The notes: generated from the sequence alone by a model not told the origin. A stretch of 64,000 nt of DNA from JAABTH01 sp964390725 (GCA_964390725.1 CAYMIW010000003.1:1-64000); one strand, 5' to 3'; numbered from the stretch's first letter, positions 8,624 through 18,274 are shown. Made by a program: numbers and translations.

Positions 8624-9946
8624 ATGTGTGACACGATGGTTGCCTTAGGTAATTCAACAAAAAGCGGGAAGGTAATATTTGCTAAGAACAGCGATCGCCA
8701 ACCTAATGAACCATTGCTAACAGTAAGGGTGCCGCGTAAAAAATATAAAGCCGGAGATAAAGTTAAGTGCACATATATTGAGATTGATCAGGTTGAAGAA
8801 ACATACGAAGTTTTGCTAATGAAGCCTTCATGGATTTGGGGTGCTGAAATGGGGGCTAATGAATTTGGTTTGAACATTGGTAATGAGGCAGTTTTTACCC
8901 GTGAAAAAAAGGGTCCGGAAGCACTGCTTGGCATGGATATGCTGCGATTGGCTCTTGAGCGCTGTCGCAACAGCGAAGAAACACTTGGCTTCCTTGTAAA
9001 ACTGCTTGACCGATACGGCCAGGGTGGAAACTGTGGCTATCGAAAAAAATTTTATTATCACAACTCTTTTTTAATTGCCGATCCCTTTGATGCATGGGTT
9101 CTGGAAACTGCAGGAAAATACTGGGCTGCTGAGAAAGTTTATAATGTCAGGTCGATATCAAACCGTTTAAGTATAGGTAGCAATTATGACCTGGCTCATC
9201 CTGATCTGGTTAAGCATGCCGTTGAAAAAAAGTGGTGTAAAAGTGAAGACGATTTTAATTTTGCCCATTGTTACAGTGAGCCGGTATTTAGCCATTTCAG
9301 TGGTTCTGGGTCCAGGGGCAGCAGTAGTTCATGTATTCTGGAAAGTGAAAAGGGATCAATAAACCTGCAGACTATGAAAAAAATCCTTCGTTCGCATGAA
9401 AAAGGAGTTGAAGGCAGACAGTTTACCAGGCATTCCCTGAAAAGTGTTTGCATGCACGGAGGGTTCATTTTTGGAGATCATACTACAGGCAGTTATATTG
9501 CAGAAATAGGAGAGAACAAGTCAACTTATTTGGTAACAGGTTGTTCCACTCCTTGCCTTGCCTTGTTCAAGCCGCTCTGGATGCCCGGAGAAAGTGGTTT
9601 TGCATATAATGAGAATGATACGGAGAAGGCTCTGGAATTCTGGTTGAAACGCGAATTATTTCACAGGGCTGTATTGGAAAACAGGGTTCCTGATTTTAAT
9701 GATTACCTTAAAGAAAGGGACTGTATCGAAAATAATTTAGATCAACGCTTAAGTAAGGTAGATATAGAGAATACGGAGCCTTATGAACTAGGTAAAATTA
9801 GTTCTGCTGCGTTAAAAGAAGAGGAAAATTTGCTAGATAAATACTACGACAAAATCAATGGGGCCGGGTTGCCAGCCCATATTAAAGGTAACGCTTATTT
9901 TCGTTCTTACTGGCGCTGCCAGACGCAAGACCTGGTCAGGCAATAA
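8624..9946 (+). CDS. Secernin-like C69 family (Ntn-hydrolase) peptidase
   Basis: A 440-aa protein starting MCDTMVALGNSTKSGKVIFA, followed by KNSDRQPNE. The Cys directly after the initiator Met is the predicted N-terminal nucleophile exposed by Met removal, as in dipeptidase/secernin (peptidase family C69) and related acylase-like Ntn hydrolases. Asp and Asn of the KNSDR motif complete the usual site. No signal peptide is seen, so it is cytoplasmic. ATG 8624 follows AGGAGG closely. It is divergent from the MttB-like gene and convergent with gdhA. Substrate unknown; dipeptide or amide cleavage is the family expectation. Confidence 0.85.
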   Translation: MCDTMVALGNSTKSGKVIFAKNSDRQPNEPLLTVRVPRKKYKAGDKVKCTYIEIDQVEETYEVLLMKPSWIWGAEMGANEFGLNIGNEAVFTREKKGPEALLGMDMLRLALERCRNSEETLGFLVKLLDRYGQGGNCGYRKKFYYHNSFLIADPFDAWVLETAGKYWAAEKVYNVRSISNRLSIGSNYDLAHPDLVKHAVEKKWCKSEDDFNFAHCYSEPVFSHFSGSGSRGSSSSCILESEKGSINLQTMKKILRSHEKGVEGRQFTRHSLKSVCMHGGFIFGDHTTGSYIAEIGENKSTYLVTGCSTPCLALFKPLWMPGESGFAYNENDTEKALEFWLKRELFHRAVLENRVPDFNDYLKERDCIENNLDQRLSKVDIENTEPYELGKISSAALKEEENLLDKYYDKINGAGLPAHIKGNAYFRSYWRCQTQDLVRQ

Positions 9947-9948
9947 AA

Positions 9949-9986
9949 AGGCAGTAAAGCCTTCAGGGGGAAAGCCTTTACTGCCT
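9949..9986 (-). terminator. Terminator of the glutamate dehydrogenase gene
   Basis: An 11-bp stem, AGGCAGTAAAG (9949-9959) with CTTTACTGCCT (9976-9986). Read on the minus strand the second arm runs into TTTTTATTG, a good T tract, so it terminates the minus-strand gene. On the plus strand no T run follows, though the hairpin may still mark the end of the secernin-like transcript. Confidence 0.75.
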
Positions 9987-9991
9987 AAATA

Positions 9992-11272
9992 CTAAACCCA
10001 GCCCCGTACTTTCATGGCACTGGCCAGTCGTTTAACAGCAACAGTGTAAGCAGCCTGCCGCATATTAATATTGTTCTTTTCAGAAGCATTTAGGACAGAA
10101 TGATAAGCTGCAGCCATTTTCTTCTTGAGTTTGTCAAACACCTCTGCTTCATCCCAGTAAAGCATGCTGAAGTTTTGAACCATTTCAAAATAGGAAACAG
10201 TTACTCCTCCGGCGTTGCAGAGAAAATCAGGGAGGACCTGGATACCTTTTTCATATAAAATATCATCGGCATCCGGTGTGGTTGGTCCGTTGGCCATCTC
10301 AGCGACTATTTGAGCTTTAACAGAATCAGCATTTTTCCTGGTGATAACATTCTCTAATGCGCTGGGGCAGAGAATATCGACATCAAGTGCAAACAATTCC
10401 CCGTTATTTACCGGTTCGCTACCGGGGAAATCTTTAACTGAGCCGGTTTCTTTTTTATGTTTATTAAGTACGACGGGGTCAAGGCCATTTTTGTTATAAA
10501 CCCCGCCTTTCTGATCTGTTACGGCGACAATTTTACAGCCGAATATATCATTGGCCAGAAAAGCCAGGTTGTAACCTGCATTTCCAAAACCCTGGATTGC
10601 AATTGTTGCTTCATGCAAGTTGAGCCCAGCCGTTTTCGCCGCTTCTACTATCACGTAGAGGCCACCTCTTGCGGTAGCCGTATTTCTCCCGATTGAACCG
10701 CCGACATCAAGAGGCTTGCCGGTAATAACACCAAACTGATTTTTCCCGGCTATTTTGGAGAATTCATCCATCATCCAGGCCATGATCTGCGGGTTTGTAT
10801 ATACATCAGGGGCGGGAATGTCTTTATCTGGCCCGATAAAGTTCCATACCCTTTCTACATAGCCCCTGCTTAAACGTTCCAGTTCTCCGGCGGACATTTC
10901 TTTAGGGTTACAGATGATACCTCCCTTGGCACCACCCAGGGGTAGCTCGAGGAGGGAACACTTCCAGGTCATCCAGGCAGCAAGTGCCCTGATTAAATCA
11001 ATGGTTTCTTCAGGGTGGAAACGGATGCCGCCCTTGGTTGGACCAAGCACATCGTTATACTGAACCCTGAATCCTTTAAAAATTTTTAACGTTCCATCAT
11101 CCATGCGTACAGGAATAGCAACCTGAATTTCACGCATGGGATTACGGATCATCTCCAGGACATCATCAGGTAAATCAAGCAACCTGGCGCAGCTATCACA
11201 CTGCTTTTGAACATTCTCAAAAGGGTTATCAATGTCATTTTCTACCGTACTGCCATGCTTCGAATCTGTCAA
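9992..11272 (-). CDS. gdhA: Glutamate dehydrogenase (Glu/Leu/Phe/Val family)
   Basis: Interconverts glutamate and 2-oxoglutarate + ammonia with NAD(P). The 426-aa length matches the hexameric bacterial/archaeal small form. The catalytic lysine motif LPLGGAKGGI is intact (about residues 107-116), followed by IPAPDVYTNPQIMAWMMDE. The Rossmann dinucleotide loop IQGFGNAGYNLA is near residue 226. It is monocistronic, with its own terminator, and diverges from the amidohydrolase gene. Leucine or valine dehydrogenase activity cannot be fully excluded from sequence alone, but length and motifs favour glutamate. Confidence 0.93.
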   Translation of the reverse strand: MTDSKHGSTVENDIDNPFENVQKQCDSCARLLDLPDDVLEMIRNPMREIQVAIPVRMDDGTLKIFKGFRVQYNDVLGPTKGGIRFHPEETIDLIRALAAWMTWKCSLLELPLGGAKGGIICNPKEMSAGELERLSRGYVERVWNFIGPDKDIPAPDVYTNPQIMAWMMDEFSKIAGKNQFGVITGKPLDVGGSIGRNTATARGGLYVIVEAAKTAGLNLHEATIAIQGFGNAGYNLAFLANDIFGCKIVAVTDQKGGVYNKNGLDPVVLNKHKKETGSVKDFPGSEPVNNGELFALDVDILCPSALENVITRKNADSVKAQIVAEMANGPTTPDADDILYEKGIQVLPDFLCNAGGVTVSYFEMVQNFSMLYWDEAEVFDKLKKKMAAAYHSVLNASEKNNINMRQAAYTVAVKRLASAMKVRGWV

Positions 11273-11630
11273 AATAAGTCACACCTTTCGCTGTTGTTAG
11301 GATACGGTATCAGTTTTATTGAAAGAAAAATTTCTTATTAATATACCTGTTTAAGCAGATCTTGTCAAAAAATCTTTTGATAATACTCTAACTTTTCTTG
11401 CAGTGGAAGGGGTCTCGGGTTTTTTAGAGAATTATGTTAAGCAATAGAAGCAAGCAGGGAAAAGGAAAAAGAATTATTTTTCAGGAAATTCCTGGTTTGG
11501 CAAAATGAATTAAACCATTGTTATGCAAAACCAGGATTTTTTCAAGATTTATTGGTAGTAAACTGTTGTTTGCCGGCAGGCTGTTTAAAGAATGTAAAAC
11601 AATATTACAGCTACCGAAGGGTGGTTTAAA
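11273..11630. other. 358-base divergent intergenic region
   Basis: This AT-rich spacer separates gdhA (minus) from the amidohydrolase (plus). I see no gene in it. The clear element is the hairpin-plus-T tract at 11491-11542. A strong ribosome binding site-like GAAGGGTGG lies directly before ATG 11631. No convincing sigma-A promoter pair was identified by eye for either gene. Confidence 0.5.
11491..11542 (+). terminator. Terminator-like hairpin in the leader of the amidohydrolase gene
   Basis: CCTGGTTTGGCA (11491-11502) pairs with TGCAAAACCAGG (11524-11535) over 12 bases with one mismatch, and a run of six T (11537-11542) follows. No plus-strand gene precedes it, and the next start is 89 bases downstream, so it may act as an attenuator rather than as a gene-end terminator. 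Confidence 0.55.
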
Positions 11631-13196
11631 ATGCGTATATTTAGTGGCCATATCATCTGTTGTGATGAACAAAATACTGTCAATAAATACCTGGTAGAAG
11701 ACGAGGGAAGGATCATTTATATCGGGAATAAATTGCCTGCTTCCTGCACTGGCAATACAGAAACCGTTGAATTAGGAAGTAAGGCTTTGCTGCCGGCTTT
11801 CGGGGATGGGCATATTCATTTTTCGAACTGGGCATTTTTTAACACGACATTTGATGTACGATTTGCCGGAACTTTAAATGATATTGCTCCAATTATAAAG
11901 CGTTATGCCAAAAAAAACAGGAGAGTTAAAGTTCTTTTTGGCTTTGGGCACTCGATGCATTCGGTTGAAGAAAAACGGTTGATCACTAGAAGTGAACTTG
12001 ATCAGATCATAAAGGACCGGCCTGTTTATCTTGTTTGTTACGATGGGCATTCTGCAGTGGCTAATACAGCGGCAATCGGGATGCTACCAACAAAAATTCG
12101 TTCCAGGCGGGGATTTGATCTTGAAAGCGGTTACTTAACCCGGGAAGCCTTTTTAGAAGCAACAGATTACATATCAGGCCGAATTCCTGTCACTGCTTTA
12201 CTTAAAGCAATCAGAAGAGGTTTTGATACCCTGGCTGATAATGGTGTTGGTTTGATACACGCTGTAGAAGGGGTGGGGTTCCCCAGGGATCTTGATGTCG
12301 ATTTACTGCGCTTTCTTGGTCGGGGAGCTCTTCAGGAGTTGCGTATATACTTTCAAACCCTTGAAGTTGATAAGGTAATTAACAGGGGGCTTCCCCGAAT
12401 CGGTGGTTGTTTCTCCTGTGCCCTTGACGGTTGTTTCGGGGTTAAAGATGCTGCCCTCCTTGAGCCGTATGAAGATGATCCCGAAAATACGGGTATATTG
12501 TATTACGAAGATAAAAATATCAGAGATTTTGCCATCAGGGCTAACAGGCAGGGGCTGCAGATCCAAATGCATTGTATTGGTGATGCAGCAGTAGTTCAGG
12601 CAGTTAATGCCCTGGAGGCGGCACTGGAAGATACCCCGCGGTTGGATCACCGGCATACCCTGATTCATGCCTGCTTGATTCCGGATCAGTCTATGGAAAA
12701 GATTGCCAGGTTGAAAATTGGAGTAACCCTGCAGCCATCATTTTTGATATCAAAGCTTGAGCCTGGAAGCTACCTGGTCAGTATTCTTGGTGATCGTACT
12801 GAAAGAGGATCACCAATAAGAACAATGCTTGATATGGGTATTAAGGTTAGCGGAGGATCGGATGCACCCGTTGAAGCTCCAAAACCGATTGAAGGAATTT
12901 ACGGAGCTTGTAATCATAGCAATCCGCAGCAGTCTGTTTCTATCCAGGAAGCGCTGCGCATGTTTACTTATAATGTTGCTTACACATCATTTGACGAGGT
13001 TGAGCGGGGTAGCCTGGAAAAGGGTAAAATTGCCGATATGGTAGTTTTAAACCGTAACCCACTTGAATTGGATACCAAGGAATTACTGAAGTTGAAGGTG
13101 GAAAAATTATATCTCTCCGGAATTGAGTACCGGAAAGGAAGGAAAACCACTGATTTAATTGTAAGCAGTATTAAAAATCGGAAAAGAATGGTTTAA
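11631..13196 (+). CDS. YtcJ-like amidohydrolase (amidohydrolase 3 family)
   Basis: A 521-aa metal-dependent hydrolase of the amidohydrolase superfamily (COG1574), which contains N-substituted formamide deformylases. Visible metal-site elements are GDGHIHF (HxH, about residues 62-68), HCIGDAA, the HRHTLIHACLI strand and the late SGGSDAPVE with the catalytic Asp. The C-terminal KIADMVVLNRNPL returns to the composite beta-sandwich typical of the superfamily. No signal peptide, so cytoplasmic. ATG 11631 follows AGGGTGG. It lies upstream of the large c-di-GMP sensor gene on the same strand, but with a 122-base gap. Substrate unknown. Confidence 0.85.
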   Translation: MRIFSGHIICCDEQNTVNKYLVEDEGRIIYIGNKLPASCTGNTETVELGSKALLPAFGDGHIHFSNWAFFNTTFDVRFAGTLNDIAPIIKRYAKKNRRVKVLFGFGHSMHSVEEKRLITRSELDQIIKDRPVYLVCYDGHSAVANTAAIGMLPTKIRSRRGFDLESGYLTREAFLEATDYISGRIPVTALLKAIRRGFDTLADNGVGLIHAVEGVGFPRDLDVDLLRFLGRGALQELRIYFQTLEVDKVINRGLPRIGGCFSCALDGCFGVKDAALLEPYEDDPENTGILYYEDKNIRDFAIRANRQGLQIQMHCIGDAAVVQAVNALEAALEDTPRLDHRHTLIHACLIPDQSMEKIARLKIGVTLQPSFLISKLEPGSYLVSILGDRTERGSPIRTMLDMGIKVSGGSDAPVEAPKPIEGIYGACNHSNPQQSVSIQEALRMFTYNVAYTSFDEVERGSLEKGKIADMVVLNRNPLELDTKELLKLKVEKLYLSGIEYRKGRKTTDLIVSSIKNRKRMV

Positions 13197-13318
13197 CATG
13201 GGGTTTACATGCAGTAGCCTGTGCTCTTTATCTTTTGCCTTACTTATGGTGCAGGTTATTCCTATTGGTTGGAGAATTATTTAAGAATCATTGTATTTGG
13301 TATTCCAGGAGGTTTCCT

Positions 13319-16300
13319 GTGAAAAGCAGAAATAATAATTTAGAGCTTACAACCGAGCAGCAGTTTATCGCTTATCTAAATGCAGTACAGGAAGGGATCT
13401 CTATTCTCGATAAGGATCTCAATATTGTACGTGCTAATAAGATTCTGGAAGACAGGATAGCAAAGGGCATGAAACTCTCTGGTAAAAAATGCTATTCTGC
13501 TCTCCACGGACGCAAAGAACCCTGTGATAATTGCCCCAGCATAAAAGCGATGCTGGACGGAAAAACTCATCGGCAAGATGTTGAGGTAATAAAAGCAAAC
13601 AAAAAATACTGGGCAGAGGTATTTTCATACCCGATTAAGGATGAAAATGGTAATATAATTGGCGCCATAGAATACTCCCGTGATATCACCTTCCGTAAAA
13701 GAAGTGAGGAAGCGCTAAAAGAACGAGAACAACTTTACCGGACCACACTCTACAGTATAGGTGATGCTGTAATTACTTCGGATTGCTCGGGACGAATATT
13801 GAGCATGAATCCGATTGCTGAACAGCTAACCGGTTGGAGCGAAAACGAAGCAAAAGAAAAGCCTGTTCCTGATATATTCAGGATTATCAATGAGCAGACC
13901 AGGAAATCCGCAGATAATCCTGTCGAAAAAGTATTAAAAGAGGGTAATATAGTCGGACTTGCCAATCATACTGTATTGATTTCCAAAAATGGACATGAAT
14001 ATCCTATAGCTGATAGCGGGGCACCAATTAAGAATGATGAAGGTGAGATAACAGGCGTTGTCCTTGTCTTTAGAGATATGACGGAAGAGCTGAAAATGAG
14101 CAAAGAACTTGAGGACAGCGAAAAAAAATATAGAATGCTGGTTGAACAGTCTACGGAAATGTTGAATGTAAATGATTTAAACGGAATCATCCTGGAAGTT
14201 AACAGGAAAGCTCTTGAGATGACAGGTTATTCAAAAGAAGAATTACTGGGAATGTCTGTTTTTGATTTTTTAGCCAATGAAACAGACCAGGCCCAGGTTA
14301 AAAACGAGTGGAGTAAATGGCCACCATATGGTGAGAGCAAGGTCCTTGAGGCAATTCATAAGAGAAAAGATGGCTCTACTTTTCCGATTGAGTTTAGTGC
14401 CAGAAAAATTATATACAACAACCAGCAAGCTGTGCTTGCCCTGGCCCGTGATATTTCTGAACGTAAAAAAATCGAATATCTGTTGGAAGAAAGCAGGGAT
14501 TGGTACAGGGCCCTGGCTGAGGATATTCCGGCCCTGATCACCAGGATTTCGCCGGAAGGAATTGTTACCTACGTTAATTCTGCATCAGCCGAAATAATCG
14601 GCCTGCCAATTGATCAAATAATCGGCAGTGATTTTTATTCCCTCGTTCCCGAGGACTACAGGAAAACGGTAATTAAAGCATTTACCTCTCTTACCGTTGA
14701 ACAACCTATTGTTGTTTACGAACATTATAACAGGGCCCGCCTGTTCAGGTGGAAAAACCGTGCAGTATTTAAACCGACAGGTGAATTGAAAGAGTATTTT
14801 ACCATTGGTGAGGAGATAACCGAACAGCGAAAAGCGGAAGAAGATCTGCGTGAAAGTAATAAACGCAACAGGGCCCTTGTTGAAGCTATACCGGATTTGA
14901 TATTTCGTTATGACCGACGAGGCAATTATCTCGATGCTGAAATTAAAGATGTTAACAGGCTTACTGAAAAGGCGCAGCAGTTGTACAGGGACAACAAATT
15001 GATCGGTTTAAATATTGATAATGTTCTTAATCCTGAACTTCTCGAGATGGTGCGCGAAAAGATTGCACAGGTTCTTGAAACCGGGGAGTTGCATGTCCTT
15101 GAATACAGTTACCTGGTGGATGGATCACCAAGATATCATGAGGCCAGAATGGTTAAGTCGGGTCCGGATGAAGTGACTTCAATCGTCAGGGATATTACTG
15201 ACCGCAAGAGCACCGAGGAAGCCCTTCGCTACCAGCTGCATTTCGAAAAGATGGTGGCGGAGATATCATCGATTTTTGTCAATATGCCGGCAGATCGTCT
15301 TGGAGAAGCAATAGAGCATGTTTTAAAAAAAGCGGGACAATTTTTTATGGCAGATAGAAGTTATCTTTTCCGGTTCAGTGACGATCGCAATCATGTGTCT
15401 GTGCTGTATGAATGGTGTGCAGAAGGAGTTTCTTCTCAGCTAAAACGAAATCTGTTTCTTCCTGTTGATAATACTCCCTGGTGGATAGATCAGCTATTAC
15501 AGAAAGAATATGTGCATATTCCGGATGTTGATGAACTACCTGTGGAAGCCGATAAAGATAGGTTGGATTTTAAAATTGAGGAAATCAAATCTCTCTTGTC
15601 TCTGCCGCTGATTAAAGAAGGGCAGATGATCGGGTTTTTTGGATTTGATGCTGTCAAAAAGAAAAAAAGTTGGAACGAACAGCAGATTAACCTGGTAAAA
15701 GTGATTGCTGAAATAATTGCCGGAGCGTTATCCAAGTATGAAGTCGAAGAAGCATTGAAAGAGTCAGAGGAACGTTACAGGGAAATCCTGGCAACGATTG
15801 AAGAAGGCTATTACGAGGCTGATTTAAGCGGAAAAGTTACCTATTGCAATGATGCAGCCTGCCGTCTCTTTGGAGGATATAGTAAAGAAGAAATTGTCGG
15901 ATCCAGTTATCACAAGTTTTATAAAAATCCTGCAAAAGCTTATGAAAAATTTCATAATGTATATTTAACCGGAAAAGCCGAGCGCGGCCTGATTCTTGAA
16001 ATGATCAGAAAAGATGGCAGCATTGGTTTTGGTGAACTTTCCATATCCCTGATTAAAAATAAAGAAGGTAAGGCAATCGGTTTTAAGGGAATTGGTAAAG
16101 ATGTTACAGATCGAATTGAATATGAAAAAAAACTGGAGTATTTAAGCCTGCATGATCAGTTAACCGGTATTTATAACCGGGCATATTTTGAGACAGAGTT
16201 GAACCGGTTGGACAACAGCAGGGATTACCCAATAACGATTATTTCAGCCGATTTGGATGGACTGAAGTTAATCAATGATACCATGGGTCATGATGCAGGA

Positions 16301-17167
16301 GATAGGCTGTTGGTAAAGTGTGCGGAACTCCTGCGCGATTCGCTTCGCCAGTCTGACATTGTATCGCGGGTAGGAGGAGACGAATTTTCTGCAATATTGC
16401 CAAATACTGGTAGAGATATCGGCGAGACCATTGTTAAAAGGATGCGTGAAAAAATCAACAACTATAACCTGGAAAACGAAGAACTGCCTCTGGGTGTTTC
16501 ACTCGGAGTGGCAACCCTGGACAAGGGCAGCGAAGGTTCGTTAAAAGCCCTTTTTAAGCGAGCTGACGATATGATGTACAGGGATAAACTTTATCGCAGC
16601 AGTAGCAGCCGGGGCAAGATAGTCCAGAGTTTGCTGGCTGCTCTTGCTGAACGAGATTATATTACTGAAGGTCATGCCAGACGCCTTGAAGAACTATGCC
16701 GTGCAATTGGAGAAAAAATGAACCTTAGTTCTCACCAACTTTCCGACCTGGCCCTGCTGGCCCAGGTTCATGACCTGGGAAAGGTTGGGATTCCTGATCA
16801 TATCCTTTTTAAGCCAGGGCCCTTAACCGAGGACGAATGGGAAATTATGAGGAGTCATCCGGAAAAAGGCTATCGAATTGCTTCTTCTTCGCCTGATTTA
16901 GCCGGTATTGCTGAGTTTATTCTGAAGCATCATGAGCGCTGGGACGGCAGTGGCTACCCGCTTGGTTTGAAAGAGACTGAAATACCGGTAGAGTGCCGTA
17001 TATTAGCAATTGTTGATGCGTATGACGCAATGACCAACAAGCGCCCCTATAATATTACCAAGTCTACAGAAGAAGCGGTGGCAGAGTTAACAAGGTTCGC
17101 TGGAATCCAGTTTGATCCGGATATAGTTGACGTGTTTCTTTCGGTCCTGGAAGAGGAAATTGATTAG
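13319..17167 (+). CDS. Multi-PAS/GAF sensor with GGDEF and HD-GYP output domains
   Basis: A 1282-aa soluble sensor predicted to make and/or break cyclic-di-GMP. Start GTG 13319 sits six bases after a perfect AGGAGG (13307-13312); the frame is open upstream to 13235 but has no such site there. Domains in order: PAS1 (about 10-130) with C58, C69 and C72 in a C-x10-C-x2-C-P motif, PAS2 (140-258), PAS3 (270-381), PAS4 (395-504), PAS5 (517-628), GAF (641-808), PAS6 (818-931), GGDEF (941-1091) and HD-GYP (1108-1281). RVGGDEF is intact with an upstream RQSD inhibitory site at the right distance. HD-GYP keeps HDLGKVGI (H1151-D1152) and DGSGYP. No transmembrane segment is evident. cbiZ begins at the very next base after its stop. 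Confidence 0.92.
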   Translation: MKSRNNNLELTTEQQFIAYLNAVQEGISILDKDLNIVRANKILEDRIAKGMKLSGKKCYSALHGRKEPCDNCPSIKAMLDGKTHRQDVEVIKANKKYWAEVFSYPIKDENGNIIGAIEYSRDITFRKRSEEALKEREQLYRTTLYSIGDAVITSDCSGRILSMNPIAEQLTGWSENEAKEKPVPDIFRIINEQTRKSADNPVEKVLKEGNIVGLANHTVLISKNGHEYPIADSGAPIKNDEGEITGVVLVFRDMTEELKMSKELEDSEKKYRMLVEQSTEMLNVNDLNGIILEVNRKALEMTGYSKEELLGMSVFDFLANETDQAQVKNEWSKWPPYGESKVLEAIHKRKDGSTFPIEFSARKIIYNNQQAVLALARDISERKKIEYLLEESRDWYRALAEDIPALITRISPEGIVTYVNSASAEIIGLPIDQIIGSDFYSLVPEDYRKTVIKAFTSLTVEQPIVVYEHYNRARLFRWKNRAVFKPTGELKEYFTIGEEITEQRKAEEDLRESNKRNRALVEAIPDLIFRYDRRGNYLDAEIKDVNRLTEKAQQLYRDNKLIGLNIDNVLNPELLEMVREKIAQVLETGELHVLEYSYLVDGSPRYHEARMVKSGPDEVTSIVRDITDRKSTEEALRYQLHFEKMVAEISSIFVNMPADRLGEAIEHVLKKAGQFFMADRSYLFRFSDDRNHVSVLYEWCAEGVSSQLKRNLFLPVDNTPWWIDQLLQKEYVHIPDVDELPVEADKDRLDFKIEEIKSLLSLPLIKEGQMIGFFGFDAVKKKKSWNEQQINLVKVIAEIIAGALSKYEVEEALKESEERYREILATIEEGYYEADLSGKVTYCNDAACRLFGGYSKEEIVGSSYHKFYKNPAKAYEKFHNVYLTGKAERGLILEMIRKDGSIGFGELSISLIKNKEGKAIGFKGIGKDVTDRIEYEKKLEYLSLHDQLTGIYNRAYFETELNRLDNSRDYPITIISADLDGLKLINDTMGHDAGDRLLVKCAELLRDSLRQSDIVSRVGGDEFSAILPNTGRDIGETIVKRMREKINNYNLENEELPLGVSLGVATLDKGSEGSLKALFKRADDMMYRDKLYRSSSSRGKIVQSLLAALAERDYITEGHARRLEELCRAIGEKMNLSSHQLSDLALLAQVHDLGKVGIPDHILFKPGPLTEDEWEIMRSHPEKGYRIASSSPDLAGIAEFILKHHERWDGSGYPLGLKETEIPVECRILAIVDAYDAMTNKRPYNITKSTEEAVAELTRFAGIQFDPDIVDVFLSVLEEEID

Positions 17168-18274
17168 ATGAAACAACTTACTTTACCAGGTGGGGACATT
17201 CTTACCTGTGATGATCGCTCCACAATAATAAAAATGTCCGGATTGCGAAGAGTCCTTAGCACGTCCTTCTTAAACGGTGGAATGCGGGATGATCTGAACA
17301 CCCTTTTTAATTACAGCGAAATATATGGTAAAGCCGATGAGCGTTGCGAAATGCGAGCTCCGACTTGTGAAGGCCATATTCGTATAATAGCTGAAGAACT
17401 TGGTTTAGATCCCAGCCATACAACAGGATTAAGCACAGCGGCGAAAATGAAGTATGTGCAGGTTAAACAGGCAGGTTATGATGATTTTAACCTGGCTGTG
17501 GTAGTTACAGCTGGTCTGGACGTGAGCGGGAACAGAATTGGCGACCCGACAGGATGGCATGAAAAAAAAGGGGTGCCCATGCCTGCCTATGCGGGTACAA
17601 TAAATATTATTCTTCATGTAGATGCCTGTCTGACCAGTGGAGCGATGGCCAAGATGCTTACCCTCTGCAGTGAAGCAAAAACAGCTGCTCTGCAGGAAGT
17701 TTTAGCACCCAGCTGTTTTTCAGATGGTCTGGCAACCGGTTCAGGCACAGATGGGGTTATTGTTGCCTGCAGCCTTGAATCACCTGTTAAACTTACTAAC
17801 GCAGGTTCACATTTTAAACTGGGGCAATTGACAGGTAACCTGGTGAAGGACTCAGTTATTTCTGCCCTTGTTGCTGAAAACGGTTTTAAAGCTTATGCTC
17901 GCGGCAATCTGCTGAAAAGGGTAAGCCGGTTTGGTATAGACAAAAAAGCACTCTGGGTGGAATACTGCAGGCTGAGCGAAAGTGGCAAGGCCGATATAGA
18001 TGTATTCAACGCCATGCTCAAGCGGCTCAATGAGGATGAAAGTCTGATCCTCAAGGTTACACTGTATGGACACCTGATCGACCTGTTAAATTGGCGGTTG
18101 ATTGATACCGGTGATGCTCTTGATGCGGCATCCGATATTCTTTCTTTTAATAACGGAGCGATGGAAGAGATATTACTACTGAGCAAGAATATCTCCCTGG
18201 GGAAAAGTACCCTGGCACTTGCCCTGCAGTCTTTGCTGTTGCGAACCCTAAGCCGCTTGCTTGTTGAGATGTAG
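17168..18274 (+). CDS. cbiZ: Adenosylcobinamide amidohydrolase CbiZ
   Basis: CbiZ cleaves the aminopropanol arm from (adenosyl)cobinamide to give cobyric acid, letting cells salvage incomplete or foreign corrinoids. The 368-aa product carries the family blocks TTGLSTAAKMKYVQV, VVVTAGLDVSGNRIGDP, AGTINIILHVDACLTSGAM, SEAKTAALQEV and the ATGSGTDGVIVA loop. The C-terminal roughly 130 residues are an extension beyond the core domain. ATG 17168 begins immediately after the stop of the PAS/GGDEF/HD-GYP gene, so translation is likely coupled. The cobalamin riboswitch lies downstream and would not control this gene. Salvage alongside de novo synthesis suggests the cell uses B12 from both routes. Confidence 0.9.
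   Translation: MKQLTLPGGDILTCDDRSTIIKMSGLRRVLSTSFLNGGMRDDLNTLFNYSEIYGKADERCEMRAPTCEGHIRIIAEELGLDPSHTTGLSTAAKMKYVQVKQAGYDDFNLAVVVTAGLDVSGNRIGDPTGWHEKKGVPMPAYAGTINIILHVDACLTSGAMAKMLTLCSEAKTAALQEVLAPSCFSDGLATGSGTDGVIVACSLESPVKLTNAGSHFKLGQLTGNLVKDSVISALVAENGFKAYARGNLLKRVSRFGIDKKALWVEYCRLSESGKADIDVFNAMLKRLNEDESLILKVTLYGHLIDLLNWRLIDTGDALDAASDILSFNNGAMEEILLLSKNISLGKSTLALALQSLLLRTLSRLLVEM

Noticed and set aside
11600..11631. A T-box-like AGGGTGG before the amidohydrolase
   Set aside because: The sequence does not continue as the T-box GGTACCGCG and no specifier stem is evident; it is simply a ribosome binding site.
13235..13318. Upstream in-frame extension of the large PAS sensor, with a hydrophobic start
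   Set aside because: It has no ribosome binding site, while GTG 13319 has a perfect AGGAGG at six bases.
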